Shown one piece after another: positions 25,143 to 33,594 of a stretch of 64,000 bases of DNA. The stretch lies in NCBI GenBank assembly GCA_013329165.1, contig DUKV01000005.1:1-64000 (forward strand), written 5' to 3'. How positions within the stretch are numbered: the stretch's first letter is position 1; every line of letters starts with the position of its first letter. The position numbers and the translations under genes are program-made. This stretch comes from Methanocalculus sp. GTDB lineage: Archaea > Halobacteriota > Methanomicrobia > Methanomicrobiales > Methanocorpusculaceae. The notes beneath the pieces were generated by a model. That model ran no database searches. It saw only the letters and a program-made list of their open reading frames with translations, and was not told where the DNA came from.

Positions 25143-25216
25143 TGGACTCGTCGTGATTCGAACACGAGATCTTCGCCATGTGAAGGCGACGTCATAACCA
25201 GCTAGACCACGAGTCC
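25143..25216 (-). tRNA. tRNA-Val (CAC)
   Basis: A 74-base cloverleaf on the minus strand has a perfect acceptor GGACTCG/CGAGTCC, T loop TTCGAAT, and anticodon stem TCGCC/GGCGA with loop TTCACAT, giving anticodon CAC. The discriminator is A and CCA is not encoded. A minus-strand TATA-like CATATAATTTTT lies about 50 bases upstream. Confidence 0.95.
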
Positions 25217-25311
25217 TGGTACTCTTATTCTATTCTTCATCCTCGGGGATAAGGCTTTTCAAAAATTATATGAATCTGGTTCAAACCGAAATGGAGAGGA
25301 TAACAGACCCC

Positions 25312-26301
25312 TCAAAGCGGCGTATACTCTCCCGTCACCTCGCTCAGGTACACGCCTGATCCCAGCCACCACTCATCATTCACCGGGAGGACATAGCCGA
25401 TCTTCAGTTCCTCCCGGTTCCCTTCATCAGGGTTTGGCCAGATGAAGACGACAAAACCGCCACCCTCCCCGGCAGTGGTTGCAAGGGCTTCGATGGTCCG
25501 CATCCCGTATATGTCCTCTCTATCATAGAGGTTTGATCCGATCTTCTCCGGGAGATAGGGATGCCCGATCAGGGTGCCGTCATATCGGTACGCATAGAGA
25601 TAGTGGCCATTGGCATTCACAAACCGGCCATCGAGATCCGATATCTCGGCAAGGGCCGCCTCATCCCCCTCAGCCAGTGCATAGGCGGCCCCGTCCCCGA
25701 CAAGTGAAATCATATCGCCAACAATTCCGGGATAGCTTCCATCCGGAGTGAGATCGGCGAGGGCAACACCGGATCCGATCCACCAGCCCTCGCCTGCCGG
25801 GAGGACATACCCGAGCTTCGGCTCATAGATTGCATATGCCGCCTCATCAATTCCTTCCTCAGAGGGCTTCGGATAGAGATAGGTGATGAATCCCCCACCT
25901 GCAAGAGCAACATCCCGGCCCATCCGGATCACCGGGAGACCCCGGCTGTCTGTCCAGCCGGATCGATCTAGCCCAAGACTCTGAGGCTCATAGGGGTGGG
26001 CGAGCAGGATACACTCGTTATCATAGGCATAGATGTACCAGCCGTCATGAGTATACTCACCCAAAGGATCGCCAAATGCGGCCAGTGCATCATCTTTCCC
26101 TGCAACTGCCGCATATGATGCAGCATCCTGCATATATGACTCTAATGTCGCCATCTCCATTGCAGCATACCGATCCTCTTCAGATGGAGTAGATTGATCA
26201 ACATCAGAGGGAGGAAGAACAGGTATTGGTTCCTCTTCAGCAACACAACCCGCACAGGCAAGCAGCACAATCAGGCAGAGACCCATAATCCAGCATTTCA
26301 T
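25312..26301 (-). CDS. lipoprotein with two tandem Cache-like domains
   Basis: A lipoprotein signal (VLLACAGC) is followed by an acidic linker and two homologous segments. Repeat 1 contains GWYIYAYDNECILLAHPYEP and LGYVLPAGEGWWIGSGVAL; repeat 2 contains HYLYAYRYDGTLIGHPYLPE and IGYVLPVNDEWWLGSGVYL. This is the single-Cache pattern used for extracellular small-molecule sensing, here duplicated and without any signalling output domain. It could act as a stand-alone binding protein that presents a ligand to a membrane receptor. The length is 329 residues. Confidence 0.82.
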   Translation of the reverse strand: MKCWIMGLCLIVLLACAGCVAEEEPIPVLPPSDVDQSTPSEEDRYAAMEMATLESYMQDAASYAAVAGKDDALAAFGDPLGEYTHDGWYIYAYDNECILLAHPYEPQSLGLDRSGWTDSRGLPVIRMGRDVALAGGGFITYLYPKPSEEGIDEAAYAIYEPKLGYVLPAGEGWWIGSGVALADLTPDGSYPGIVGDMISLVGDGAAYALAEGDEAALAEISDLDGRFVNANGHYLYAYRYDGTLIGHPYLPEKIGSNLYDREDIYGMRTIEALATTAGEGGGFVVFIWPNPDEGNREELKIGYVLPVNDEWWLGSGVYLSEVTGEYTPL

Positions 26302-26396
26302 TAAGAATGATTCAATGAGAAGAAAGAAAAAGATAACGATTATGAAAAGGGGAAAGAAATGAACCTCAATTATAATAAATGCTTTTATTGGGCTAT

Positions 26397-27551
26397 CTAA
26401 CTATCTTCATTTTTTCTTATTTCTTCAACCATCCAATCAAATATATCACAGAATTTTTCAAATTCCGTATCGTCAACAAGACCAGTCAGTTCAGAAGAAG
26501 AGGAGGATGCCAGTTTATCTTCTCTGAAATTCATCCCTTTGATGTTATTTAAGCGCTTAACAAGATTTAGTCGTTTCAACTCATCATCAAAAGGGGGGTA
26601 CTTTAAGATGTGTTCCTGGTCAAACCAAACATAGATCGTCCCGGAAATAATGTTAAAAAAACTATATGGCTTTCCGAAACCAGAATCGTAACCCAGATGC
26701 AACGAGCTTTCAGATACTCCTCTCCCATAATTCAGATAATATCCTTTACTCTCACACCACATAATCAACCGCTCAATTACTCCAACAATACTCTCCCCCT
26801 TCAAATCACGAACCTGCTCCAGAAGCAAATCCTTTGTCCATTGTATCGACTTCCCGGATCTGGAAGCCTTGATATCCACTGCCTTCATCGTCTTGCCGAC
26901 AACACGAGGGACCAGTGTCTTTAGATTCTGCCCGGCATACTGTTTTACCTCTACAGCAAGGACTTCCGCAGGATTCATCTGTTCGTTTAAAAACTCCACA
27001 ATCCTCTGTAATTCGGGAGGAATTATATCCGCAACAAAAAGGAGCCTTATCTTCCCCTGCTTCAGATTCGCATGAACAAGCTCCCAGAAATCATCCTGCT
27101 CAATGCTCGTCCCTAAAACATTCAATAAACATTCATCAGGATTGAGATTCTTTTTCTGACAGTTCTTCTGGTAGGATTCGATGATATCTTCAATCTCCCA
27201 ATACTGAACAGAATTTGCTGCATAATCAAGCATCTGCGCAACAACTTCCCTTCTTGTCCGGGTATCGGTGCTGCGCTTCACCTCGACCAGTGTCGGGATC
27301 GCCTCCTGGTCAAGGAAGAGATGATCTACAGCCCATCTTTCGCTTCCTTTCTCTTTATCCGGGATACCCATTTCACGTTTTATCAGTATCCAGCGTCTCG
27401 GAGAGTTGGGATTGATCTGGGCACCTGAAAGAAGTTCTGGGTAATCTTCAAGAAGTGACTGGAGAAGATCTTCAGAAGCATACAACTCCTCCTTCATCTC
27501 CAGGAGAGTGCGATCATCCTTTAAAAGAAATATTTCACGCATCTTTGGCAT
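26397..27551 (-). CDS. PD-(D/E)XK nuclease-like protein, 384 aa
   Basis: Residues about 65-115 include AVDHLFLDQEAIPTLVEVKR followed by RREVVAQMLDYAAN. This D-x(n)-E-V-K core with a trailing helix is characteristic of the PD-(D/E)XK superfamily, close to DUF91/NucS-like or restriction-type cores. The remainder is not recognised and may bind DNA or protein; a serine-rich run lies near residue 345. No methyltransferase or helicase partner is adjacent. Catalytic activity is inferred from the motif only. Confidence 0.7.
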   Translation of the reverse strand: MPKMREIFLLKDDRTLLEMKEELYASEDLLQSLLEDYPELLSGAQINPNSPRRWILIKREMGIPDKEKGSERWAVDHLFLDQEAIPTLVEVKRSTDTRTRREVVAQMLDYAANSVQYWEIEDIIESYQKNCQKKNLNPDECLLNVLGTSIEQDDFWELVHANLKQGKIRLLFVADIIPPELQRIVEFLNEQMNPAEVLAVEVKQYAGQNLKTLVPRVVGKTMKAVDIKASRSGKSIQWTKDLLLEQVRDLKGESIVGVIERLIMWCESKGYYLNYGRGVSESSLHLGYDSGFGKPYSFFNIISGTIYVWFDQEHILKYPPFDDELKRLNLVKRLNNIKGMNFREDKLASSSSSELTGLVDDTEFEKFCDIFDWMVEEIRKNEDS

Positions 27552-27666
27552 TTACCTTAAACATTGAAAAAGATTTGTGAAAGTAAAAACACTCATGATA
27601 CCTTCAAAGGGCAACATGCATAGAAGAAGGATATGATGGGATTCTCATTGAAAAAGAAGTGAAAAA

Positions 27667-27737
27667 TGCATCGACCGGGAATTGAACCCGGGCTATTGGC
27701 TTGGAAGGCCAAAGTCATACCACTAGACCATCGATGC
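27667..27737 (-). tRNA. tRNA-Gly (TCC)
   Basis: A 71-base cloverleaf on the minus strand has acceptor GCATCGA/TCGATGC, T arm CCGGG-TTCAATT-CCCGG, and anticodon stem TTGGC/GCCAA with loop CTTCCAA, giving anticodon UCC. The discriminator is A and CCA is not encoded. Confidence 0.95.
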
Positions 27738-27820
27738 GATGCGTCTTTTATGTTCTCATTGAAGAGATTTAAGGATTACGTATTTGCACGTCAATGGTAA
27801 AAGGTAAAAGGAAAGAGGGG

Positions 27821-28702
27821 TTACCAGCCACCCCTGATCTCCTCATTCAGCTTCTCTAACGCCGCAATCCGCTTCTCAAGAGGCGGGTGGGTCGAGAAGA
27901 GTTCCATTAAGGACTGCCCCGAGAGTGCAGGGATGATGAAGAAGGCGTTTGCACCCTCCACTTCCTGCTTCTTCTTCCGCGGCACTACATCCATCCTGTT
28001 GCTGATCTTCATCAGCGCACTCTGAAGCGCCTTTGGATTATTGGTGATATATGCCGCACCACGGTCTGCGGTGAATTCACGGTACCGCGAGAGCGTCCTG
28101 ATCAAAAGCGTTGCCGCCACCCATACAAGGATCGCAACGATCCATGCGATGATCCAGGGGTTCCCGTCACGCCGGTCAAAGAGGGAGGCAAAGAGTGCGT
28201 TCTGGACGATCAGTGCCGCAACCATCGCCAGGAAACTGGCGATAGTCAGGGTCATCACGTCACGGTTCTTGATATGCGAGAGTTCGTGGGCAACAACCGC
28301 CTCAAGCTCCTCCTTTGAAAGAAGCCGCATGATCGAGTCAGTCACCGCAACAACACCGTGCTTCGGGCTCCGCCCCGTTGCAAATGCATTTGGTACCGGC
28401 GACTGCATGATCGCAATCCTCGGCTTCGGGAGATCGGCTGTCGCACAGAGCCGCTCAATCATCCGGTGAAGTTCGGGAAACTCGTCTTCAGTAACCACTC
28501 TTGCACCGGTACTCATCAGCACCAGTTTGTCTGAGAAGAAGTACTGGGAGAAGGCCATGATAAAGGCGATACCTATCAGAAGCTGAAGGGACAGCCCCAG
28601 AACCGCCTGTAGCACGGTGAGGAAGATGAGGTATACGAGGAGCAGAAGTACCCACGTAAAGATCATCCTCATGGTGAGGCCATAGTCGCGCTTCCATTTC
28701 AT
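27821..28702 (-). CDS. htpX: membrane zinc metalloprotease HtpX
   Basis: HtpX is an M48-family membrane protease for quality control of membrane proteins. With start MKWKRDYGLTMRM, two membrane segments occupy residues 13-35 and 36-55. The zinc motif HELSH is at 139-143, further hydrophobic segments lie near 155-205, and SRYREFTADRGAA provides the downstream Glu ligand. I prefer ATG 28702, as archaeal homologues begin here; upstream ATG 28729 is also possible. The gene is divergent from thi4. Confidence 0.93.
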   Translation of the reverse strand: MKWKRDYGLTMRMIFTWVLLLLVYLIFLTVLQAVLGLSLQLLIGIAFIMAFSQYFFSDKLVLMSTGARVVTEDEFPELHRMIERLCATADLPKPRIAIMQSPVPNAFATGRSPKHGVVAVTDSIMRLLSKEELEAVVAHELSHIKNRDVMTLTIASFLAMVAALIVQNALFASLFDRRDGNPWIIAWIVAILVWVAATLLIRTLSRYREFTADRGAAYITNNPKALQSALMKISNRMDVVPRKKKQEVEGANAFFIIPALSGQSLMELFSTHPPLEKRIAALEKLNEEIRGGW

Positions 28703-28815
28703 ATCTTTATCTTTACCTTTCACACTCATAATACCTGCGACCAAGACCATTATCGGTACCATAAATCAAGAGAATATTAGTAAGATCAGCACACCTAATA
28801 CGATTGAGGAATCAG

Positions 28816-29583
28816 ATGCAACTCGATGAAGTGACGATCAGCAGGGCAATACTGGAGACACATGCGGAGATCTCTTCGAGATACCTCGATCTCGATATCG
28901 CCATCGTCGGTGGTGGCCCCTCAGGTCTCGTCTGTGCCGCCCTTGCTGCAGAAGATGGGAGGAAGGTCGCCGTCATCGAGAAGAAACTCTCTGTCGGCGG
29001 AGGAATGTGGGGAGGCGGCATGACCTTCCCGAGGATTGTTGTCCAGGAAGAAGGAAAACGGCTCCTCGATCAGTTTGGGATCAGATCAAGGGTATACAAA
29101 CCAGGCTATCATGTCGCATCATCGGTTGAATCTGTTGCTAAATTAACCGCAGCAGCCTGTGATGCAGGTGCAGAATTCTTTAACCTCACCTCGGTCGAAG
29201 ATGTTGTCATCAAGGAAGACGGACGGGTATCCGGCCTTGTGATCACCACATCACCGGTTGAGATGACCGGGCTCCATGTCGATCCGCTCACCCTTGCAGC
29301 AAAAGTGACCGTTGATGCAACCGGCCATGACGCCGTCGTCGCCCACTGCGTCCTCAGGAAGGGTGGCGATATCACCATCCATGGCGAGAGTTTCATGTGG
29401 GCAGAGCGTGCCGAGACAAACATCATCAACCATACCCGGGAGATCTTTCCGGGCCTTATCGCCTGCGGCATGGCTGCCAATGCAGTCGCAGGGGAAGCGC
29501 GGATGGGGCCAGTCTTTGGCGGGATGCTCCTCTCAGGGGAACATGCAGCCGTCCTTGCCAGAGAAATATCTGAACGGGTGTGA
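28816..29583 (+). CDS. thi4: sulfide-dependent ADP-thiazole synthase (Thi4 family)
   Basis: Archaeal Thi4 forms the ADP-thiazole precursor of thiamine from NAD, glycine and sulfide; some annotations call it ribose 1,5-bisphosphate isomerase. The dinucleotide-binding motif IVGGGPSGLVCA is near residue 30, followed by KKLSVGGGMWGGGM and the C-terminal RMGPVFGGMLLSGEHAA. The position where yeast Thi4 has its sulfur-donating cysteine aligns with ATGHDAVVAHCV, giving adjacent His177 and Cys178. GAGGA lies five bases before ATG 28816. Confidence 0.93.
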   Translation: MQLDEVTISRAILETHAEISSRYLDLDIAIVGGGPSGLVCAALAAEDGRKVAVIEKKLSVGGGMWGGGMTFPRIVVQEEGKRLLDQFGIRSRVYKPGYHVASSVESVAKLTAAACDAGAEFFNLTSVEDVVIKEDGRVSGLVITTSPVEMTGLHVDPLTLAAKVTVDATGHDAVVAHCVLRKGGDITIHGESFMWAERAETNIINHTREIFPGLIACGMAANAVAGEARMGPVFGGMLLSGEHAAVLAREISERV

Positions 29584-29598
29584 GGGAGGAATGAGACG

Positions 29599-30258
29599 AT
29601 GGAATCAATGGAACAGGATATGGACGAAGGGCTCGGAGATCTTGCCTTTGGCATCTTTACGATATACTTTGGGAAGGCGCTGGAAGCGGCAGGGAGACCC
29701 CTCTTCCAGCTTCTCTCTGATGAAGATGAACTCCAAACCACCTGCCAGGAGACCTTTGGACATTTCGCCGAGGAATACCCCGATCTTGCCGACGCCATCC
29801 GATCCAGTATCGGCGGATGCGACGAGATCTGCTGCCTCTACCAGAGGGGGGAGGGCATCATCCCCTCAGAAACCCACAAAATGCATTGGATCATCCAGGA
29901 TGCACCCGGCATCCATCCCGATGCCGTCAATGCAGAAGATGCGGGAAAATGGCTCATCTTCCTCGCACGGGATCAGGCAGATGCCGTCTGGTCGTTGATC
30001 CGGGATGCAACCTGGGAAGGAACGCTCGGCATCTCGGCAAAGGTGAGCACCATCAAAGAGAACCCGCAATCACGTGACGACCGGCTCGTCATCTATGTCT
30101 ATACCAGTGACTGGAAAGACGTTGATGAAGTGATGCGGGTACGCGAGAAACTGAAAACCTTTGGGATCACCGATCGGATAGGATACAAACGAAATATCGA
30201 AACCTTTGCCGGAGAGTACAGCTCTGCCGGAAAAAGAGTTACGTATTACAACGCGTAA
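29599..30258 (+). CDS. DUF1917 family protein
   Basis: The C-terminal two-thirds match DUF1917: AEDAGKWLIFLARDQADAVW, GTLGISAKVSTIKEN, VIYVYTSDWKDVDEVMRVRE and FAGEYSSAGKRVTYY. Some databases describe the family as phosphothreonine-lyase-like, but no activity is established for archaeal members. The N-terminal 80 residues appear specific and include two cysteines (GGCDEICC). The gene follows thi4 by 15 bases in the same direction and may be cotranscribed. Confidence 0.85.
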   Translation: MESMEQDMDEGLGDLAFGIFTIYFGKALEAAGRPLFQLLSDEDELQTTCQETFGHFAEEYPDLADAIRSSIGGCDEICCLYQRGEGIIPSETHKMHWIIQDAPGIHPDAVNAEDAGKWLIFLARDQADAVWSLIRDATWEGTLGISAKVSTIKENPQSRDDRLVIYVYTSDWKDVDEVMRVREKLKTFGITDRIGYKRNIETFAGEYSSAGKRVTYYNA

Positions 30259-30280
30259 AAAAATGTAAGAGCGGAAGAGA

Positions 30281-30427
30281 TTATGCCTTCCGTTCCTTGT
30301 TCTTCGTTCTGAGCTGGTTTGAACCGCATTTCCGGCAGGTAGTTGCGCGGATTGCGTTTCGGGCATTGCATTTCATGCAGACCTTCACATTGAGCAGTCG
30401 TGCTTCAGCTTCTGGAAAACGTGCCAT
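30281..30427 (-). CDS. rpl40e: 50S ribosomal protein L40e
   Basis: This 48-residue basic protein reads [20 protein letters not shown], continuing with a second CRKC, so a four-cysteine zinc ribbon is present (C-x-x-C ... C-x-x-C), and ends in a lysine-rich tail. Length, motif spacing and the [13 protein letters not shown] start are those of archaeal L40e. It is the last gene of the leftward translation-related unit and lies 63 bases after rdgB. Confidence 0.94.
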   Translation of the reverse strand: MARFPEAEARLLNVKVCMKCNARNAIRATTCRKCGSNQLRTKNKERKA

Positions 30428-30490
30428 AGTAAACACCAAGAGATATGCTTCTTATACGTGGACGTTTCGACCTCTTAACCATTGTTGTAT

Positions 30491-31039
30491 TCAGTCCATT
30501 CTGGAGACGAACCAGTCCCGGAAATGAGCAAGGGCTCTCCCCCTGTGTGAGACAGCGCTCTTCTCGGAGAGCAGGTATTCAGCAAGCGAGCGGCCGCCCA
30601 GAAGGAAGATCGGATCATAGCCAAACCCTTCACTCCCCCGTGGCGCCTCAAGGATCTCGCCATCAATCCTGCCGGAGAAGGTTTTTATCCCCTCCTCCGA
30701 GGCATAGGCGATAACGGTCTCAAAATATGCCGAACGATCGGCCACACCTTCCATCAGCCTGAGGATGCCGGGATTTCCGATCGTCTTCATACAGTATGCC
30801 GCACAGGTGCCGGGAAAGCCGTTCAGGGCTGATATGAAGAAACCGGTATCATCGACGATCAAAGGCCTCTTCAGCTGATCCCATGCAGCCCTCGCTTTCT
30901 CAGAGGCAACTGCAGAGACCTGATCATGCCGGATCTCGGGGAGATCGAGATTCACATGATCGATCTTTGCGATACCAGCAAAGAACGAGGCGATCTCATC
31001 TGCCTTGTGAAGGTTGCTGGTGACAGCGGTGATGATCAG
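30491..31039 (-). CDS. rdgB: XTP/dITP pyrophosphatase, probable CTG start
   Basis: This Ham1/RdgB enzyme removes non-canonical purine nucleotides. Motifs: TAVTSNLHKADEI at the N-terminus (substrate-binding T/S-x-N-x-x-K), LIVDDTGFFISALNGFPGTC, GFGYDPIFL and SHRGRAL. Family-length coding (182 residues) is present, but the frame contains no ATG, GTG or TTG before the conserved TSN motif; a stop lies at 31058-31060. The only well-placed candidate is CTG 31039, which overlaps the kae1-bud32 stop as CTGA, mimicking the usual ATGA coupling. Starting at GTG 30955 would delete the binding motif. Confidence 0.88.
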   Translation of the reverse strand: MIITAVTSNLHKADEIASFFAGIAKIDHVNLDLPEIRHDQVSAVASEKARAAWDQLKRPLIVDDTGFFISALNGFPGTCAAYCMKTIGNPGILRLMEGVADRSAYFETVIAYASEEGIKTFSGRIDGEILEAPRGSEGFGYDPIFLLGGRSLAEYLLSEKSAVSHRGRALAHFRDWFVSRMD

Positions 31040-32604
31040 AGATACCGCCCCCGCAGCTCAATCTCATGCTCCCTGACCAGCACATCATCTGCCCCGGAAA
31101 AGGTGCTCCGGTACCCCTTCACAAATGCCTCCTTCAGCTCCTCTGCATCCTCCCGTGTACTCTCTAGTGTCTGGAAGATGACATGGAGATCGACACCACG
31201 CGCCTCAATCCCGGAGGTGATCTGCGAGAGACCAAAGTCAATCAGGACGATCTGATCGCCTCTTTTGATCATATTGCTCGTCGTCAGGTCCCCATGTGCG
31301 ATCCCGGCAGAATGCAGCCTCCCGATCATTGCACCGGCCTTCTCTGCAGATGCGTGATCAAGGGCATACTTCAGTGTCTCACCCTCGATCCCCTCCATGA
31401 CGATGGTATCTTCCGTCAGATCCATGATCACCGGAGTAGGCACACCGGCACGCCGTGCAGACGCAATGATCCGTGCCTCGGCACGGGTCCTCTCCCGGAT
31501 CAGTTCGGCATCAAGGACAGGGTGGCGATATCCCTTCTTCAGGCGATGCTTCCGTGCAACAGAGCCGGAGAGATTCACTTCGGCTTCTGCCCCCCGGAGG
31601 ATCTGATCAGTCTCCTTTCGATCAAAGATCGATCCGGTTTCATGCCTCCAGGTGACCTCCACCTGATCTGATCGGAACGACGGGTTCACACCGGATGCCG
31701 GGACAGAAATCATCTGCCCGCTCTCGAGCATGATCCTCCCGGTATAGGCGATCATCGCCCCATTGTCTCCCATATATTTCCGCCCGGGAACGGCAAACGA
31801 TGCGCCACGCTCTTCGCACATGACAGTGAGCATCTCCTGAAGCCGGGAGTTCACGCCGACACCACCGACCAGGATCGCCTCATCCTTGCCGGTATGGGCA
31901 AGTGCCCGCTCTGTCACCTCAACACACATGGCAAAGGCCGTCTCCTGAAGGCTGAAGCAGACATCGGAAAGAGGGGCCGGGGAATCTTTTGCAGCGGACA
32001 CAAGCCCGGAGAAGGCAAGATCCATCCCCTTCACCGTGTAGGGAAGGGGAATATAGGATCCTTTTTTCGCCAGTTCCTCGACAATCGGCCCTCCCGGATG
32101 GGGAAGGTTGTGGTATCGTGCGAACTTGTCAAGTGCATTGCCAATCCCGATATCAAGAGTCTCGCCAAAGATCCGGTACCTCCCATTGAGGTAGCCGAGC
32201 ACCTGCGTATTCGCACCGCTCGCATAGAGCACAATTGGATCATCATATCCGGTGGCAAACCGCCCTATCTCGATATGTGCAACACAATGGTTGACACCGA
32301 TCAACGGAACCCCAAGACGGAGCGCCAGTGAGCGTGCAGCGGTACCAACTGTCCTGAGGCAGGGGCCAAGTCCGGGTCCCTGGGAGAAGGCCACACCGGT
32401 GATCTCATCCGCATCAGCAAGAGCAGCTGCGATCACATCCTTCAGGACAGACGCATGATGCCGGGCAGCCTCGCGCGGATGAATCCCCCCCTGGGGGGGC
32501 GTGTATGCAGAAGATGACATGCTGACAAGATCATCATCAAAAACAGCGGCACTGAGGTTCCATGCCGTCCCCTCAATACCCAGTACCTGCCCGACACGAG
32601 GCAT
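31036..32604 (-). CDS. kae1: fused Kae1-Bud32 (tRNA threonylcarbamoyladenosine synthesis)
   Basis: Residues 1-325 are Kae1/TsaD (LGIEGTAWNLSAAVFD; metal-site HxxxH in NHCVAHIEIG; GGVGVNSRLQ), and residues 335-522 are the Bud32 kinase-like ATPase (GAEAEV start, HGDLTTSNMI catalytic loop, LIDFGLS). Together they form the core of the KEOPS complex that transfers threonylcarbamoyl to A37 of ANN-decoding tRNAs. Fusion of the two is known in several euryarchaea. It sits after rps27ae and overlaps rdgB by four bases. Confidence 0.96.
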   Translation of the reverse strand: MPRVGQVLGIEGTAWNLSAAVFDDDLVSMSSSAYTPPQGGIHPREAARHHASVLKDVIAAALADADEITGVAFSQGPGLGPCLRTVGTAARSLALRLGVPLIGVNHCVAHIEIGRFATGYDDPIVLYASGANTQVLGYLNGRYRIFGETLDIGIGNALDKFARYHNLPHPGGPIVEELAKKGSYIPLPYTVKGMDLAFSGLVSAAKDSPAPLSDVCFSLQETAFAMCVEVTERALAHTGKDEAILVGGVGVNSRLQEMLTVMCEERGASFAVPGRKYMGDNGAMIAYTGRIMLESGQMISVPASGVNPSFRSDQVEVTWRHETGSIFDRKETDQILRGAEAEVNLSGSVARKHRLKKGYRHPVLDAELIRERTRAEARIIASARRAGVPTPVIMDLTEDTIVMEGIEGETLKYALDHASAEKAGAMIGRLHSAGIAHGDLTTSNMIKRGDQIVLIDFGLSQITSGIEARGVDLHVIFQTLESTREDAEELKEAFVKGYRSTFSGADDVLVREHEIELRGRYL

Positions 32605-32610
32605 ATAGAG

Positions 32611-32766
32611 TTACTTGTTGAATTCGGTAAAACCGCACTTGCCGCAGGATACGCGGTCAGAGTGCGTTGCAAGAAATACACCCGGGCCACAGCGGGGGCA
32701 GTGGCGTTTCTGTGAAACAGCCTTGTCACCCTCGATTGCATAGTGCTTGTAACGACCCTCAGCCAT
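32611..32766 (-). CDS. rps27ae: 30S ribosomal protein S27ae
   Basis: This 51-residue zinc-ribbon protein starts [17 protein letters not shown], with C-P-R-C followed by C-G-K-C spaced as in archaeal S27ae and GFTEF near the C-terminus. It has no ubiquitin fusion. It lies two bases after rps24e, the usual neighbour in archaea. Confidence 0.95.
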   Translation of the reverse strand: MAEGRYKHYAIEGDKAVSQKRHCPRCGPGVFLATHSDRVSCGKCGFTEFNK

Positions 32767-32768
32767 CA

Positions 32769-33062
32769 TTACTCCTCCGCTTCTGCCTTTGGCTGGCCAC
32801 GGGCGACGAGATACTCACGCTCTGTCCGGGCACGTGCTTCCGGTGTATCATAGATTCGTGCAAGGCCCTTTCCAACACGGGAACCATAGTGCGTCTTGAT
32901 CGAATCAAGTGCCATCTTCTCTTCATTTGCATCAAGAAGAGCCCCGAGTTTTCCAATGATCTCTTTCCTTGACGGAGTTGCGCCGTCAAACGTCAGGGTA
33001 AACTCCACCTCGTTTCTGAGCAGGAGTTCATTTCTGATATTGGCTGTTATCTGAATATCCAT
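32769..33062 (-). CDS. rps24e: 30S ribosomal protein S24e
   Basis: The 97-residue product starts [20 protein letters not shown], followed by [16 protein letters not shown] and a central [18 protein letters not shown], all S24e signatures. I chose ATG 33062; the open frame extends upstream but that region belongs to the DUF359 gene on the same strand. It is part of the leftward translation/transcription operon. Confidence 0.95.
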   Translation of the reverse strand: MDIQITANIRNELLLRNEVEFTLTFDGATPSRKEIIGKLGALLDANEEKMALDSIKTHYGSRVGKGLARIYDTPEARARTEREYLVARGQPKAEAEE

Positions 33063-33090
33063 CGGTATCCCAGAATTATTATCATGATAG

Positions 33091-33594
33091 TTATTTAATA
33101 CTGGCGTTCTCAGTGGTGAAATACGAAAGGAGAACCTGTGCCTCTTCCCGGGCAGCGCTATCAATCTCCCTGAGAACAACCCCCTCTCCCGGCTGCCCAT
33201 AGAGCACAAATACTCCATCCGGGGCTGCGATAACCAAGGGTATCACGGCAAGATCCTCCTCGCCATCAACAAACACAAGAGCTGGAGGATCGGCAAGGGC
33301 ACGCTCAATCCCGGCGATCAGATCAGGAGTGATCATTCCGGCGGGATTGTTCACCCTGATATGGCTGGCGCCTGCATAGAGAGGAGTTCTGAGAAAAGGT
33401 GATCGCATCGTGTATCCGTCGATAACTGCGATATCCGGAAAGATACCACGCGAGAGGAGAGAGTCGGTGACTACATCCCCGACGGCATACACCACCCTTC
33501 CGGAGAGGAGTGGTATAACATCGCTAATATCCGGGAAGAGGATTCCAAACGGTCTCCTGAAGAGATCGCGGAACTCATCCTGAAGACGGAGCAT
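33091..33594 (-). CDS. GTP-dependent dephospho-CoA kinase (DUF359)
   Basis: Archaeal DUF359 proteins catalyse the last step of CoA synthesis using GTP. The 167-residue product contains VVYAVGDVVTDSLL, FPDIAVIDGYTMRSP, VNNPAGMITPDLI and VDGEEDLAVIPLVI, the conserved blocks with the acidic D-G-E-E-D active site. ATG 33594 overlaps the rpoE2 stop (TGATG), so translation is coupled to the RNA polymerase subunit gene. This position next to rpoE2 and rps24e recurs in euryarchaea. Confidence 0.92.
   Translation of the reverse strand: MLRLQDEFRDLFRRPFGILFPDISDVIPLLSGRVVYAVGDVVTDSLLSRGIFPDIAVIDGYTMRSPFLRTPLYAGASHIRVNNPAGMITPDLIAGIERALADPPALVFVDGEEDLAVIPLVIAAPDGVFVLYGQPGEGVVLREIDSAAREEAQVLLSYFTTENASIK

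Noticed and set aside
28703-28815. TPP riboswitch before thi4
   Set aside because: The short htpX-thi4 spacer shows no CUGAGA/thi-box-like elements and is too short for the aptamer.
30491-30955. rdgB starting at GTG 30955
   Set aside because: The 28 codons upstream encode the conserved TSN-x-x-K region of the family in the same frame, so the shorter form would be inactive.
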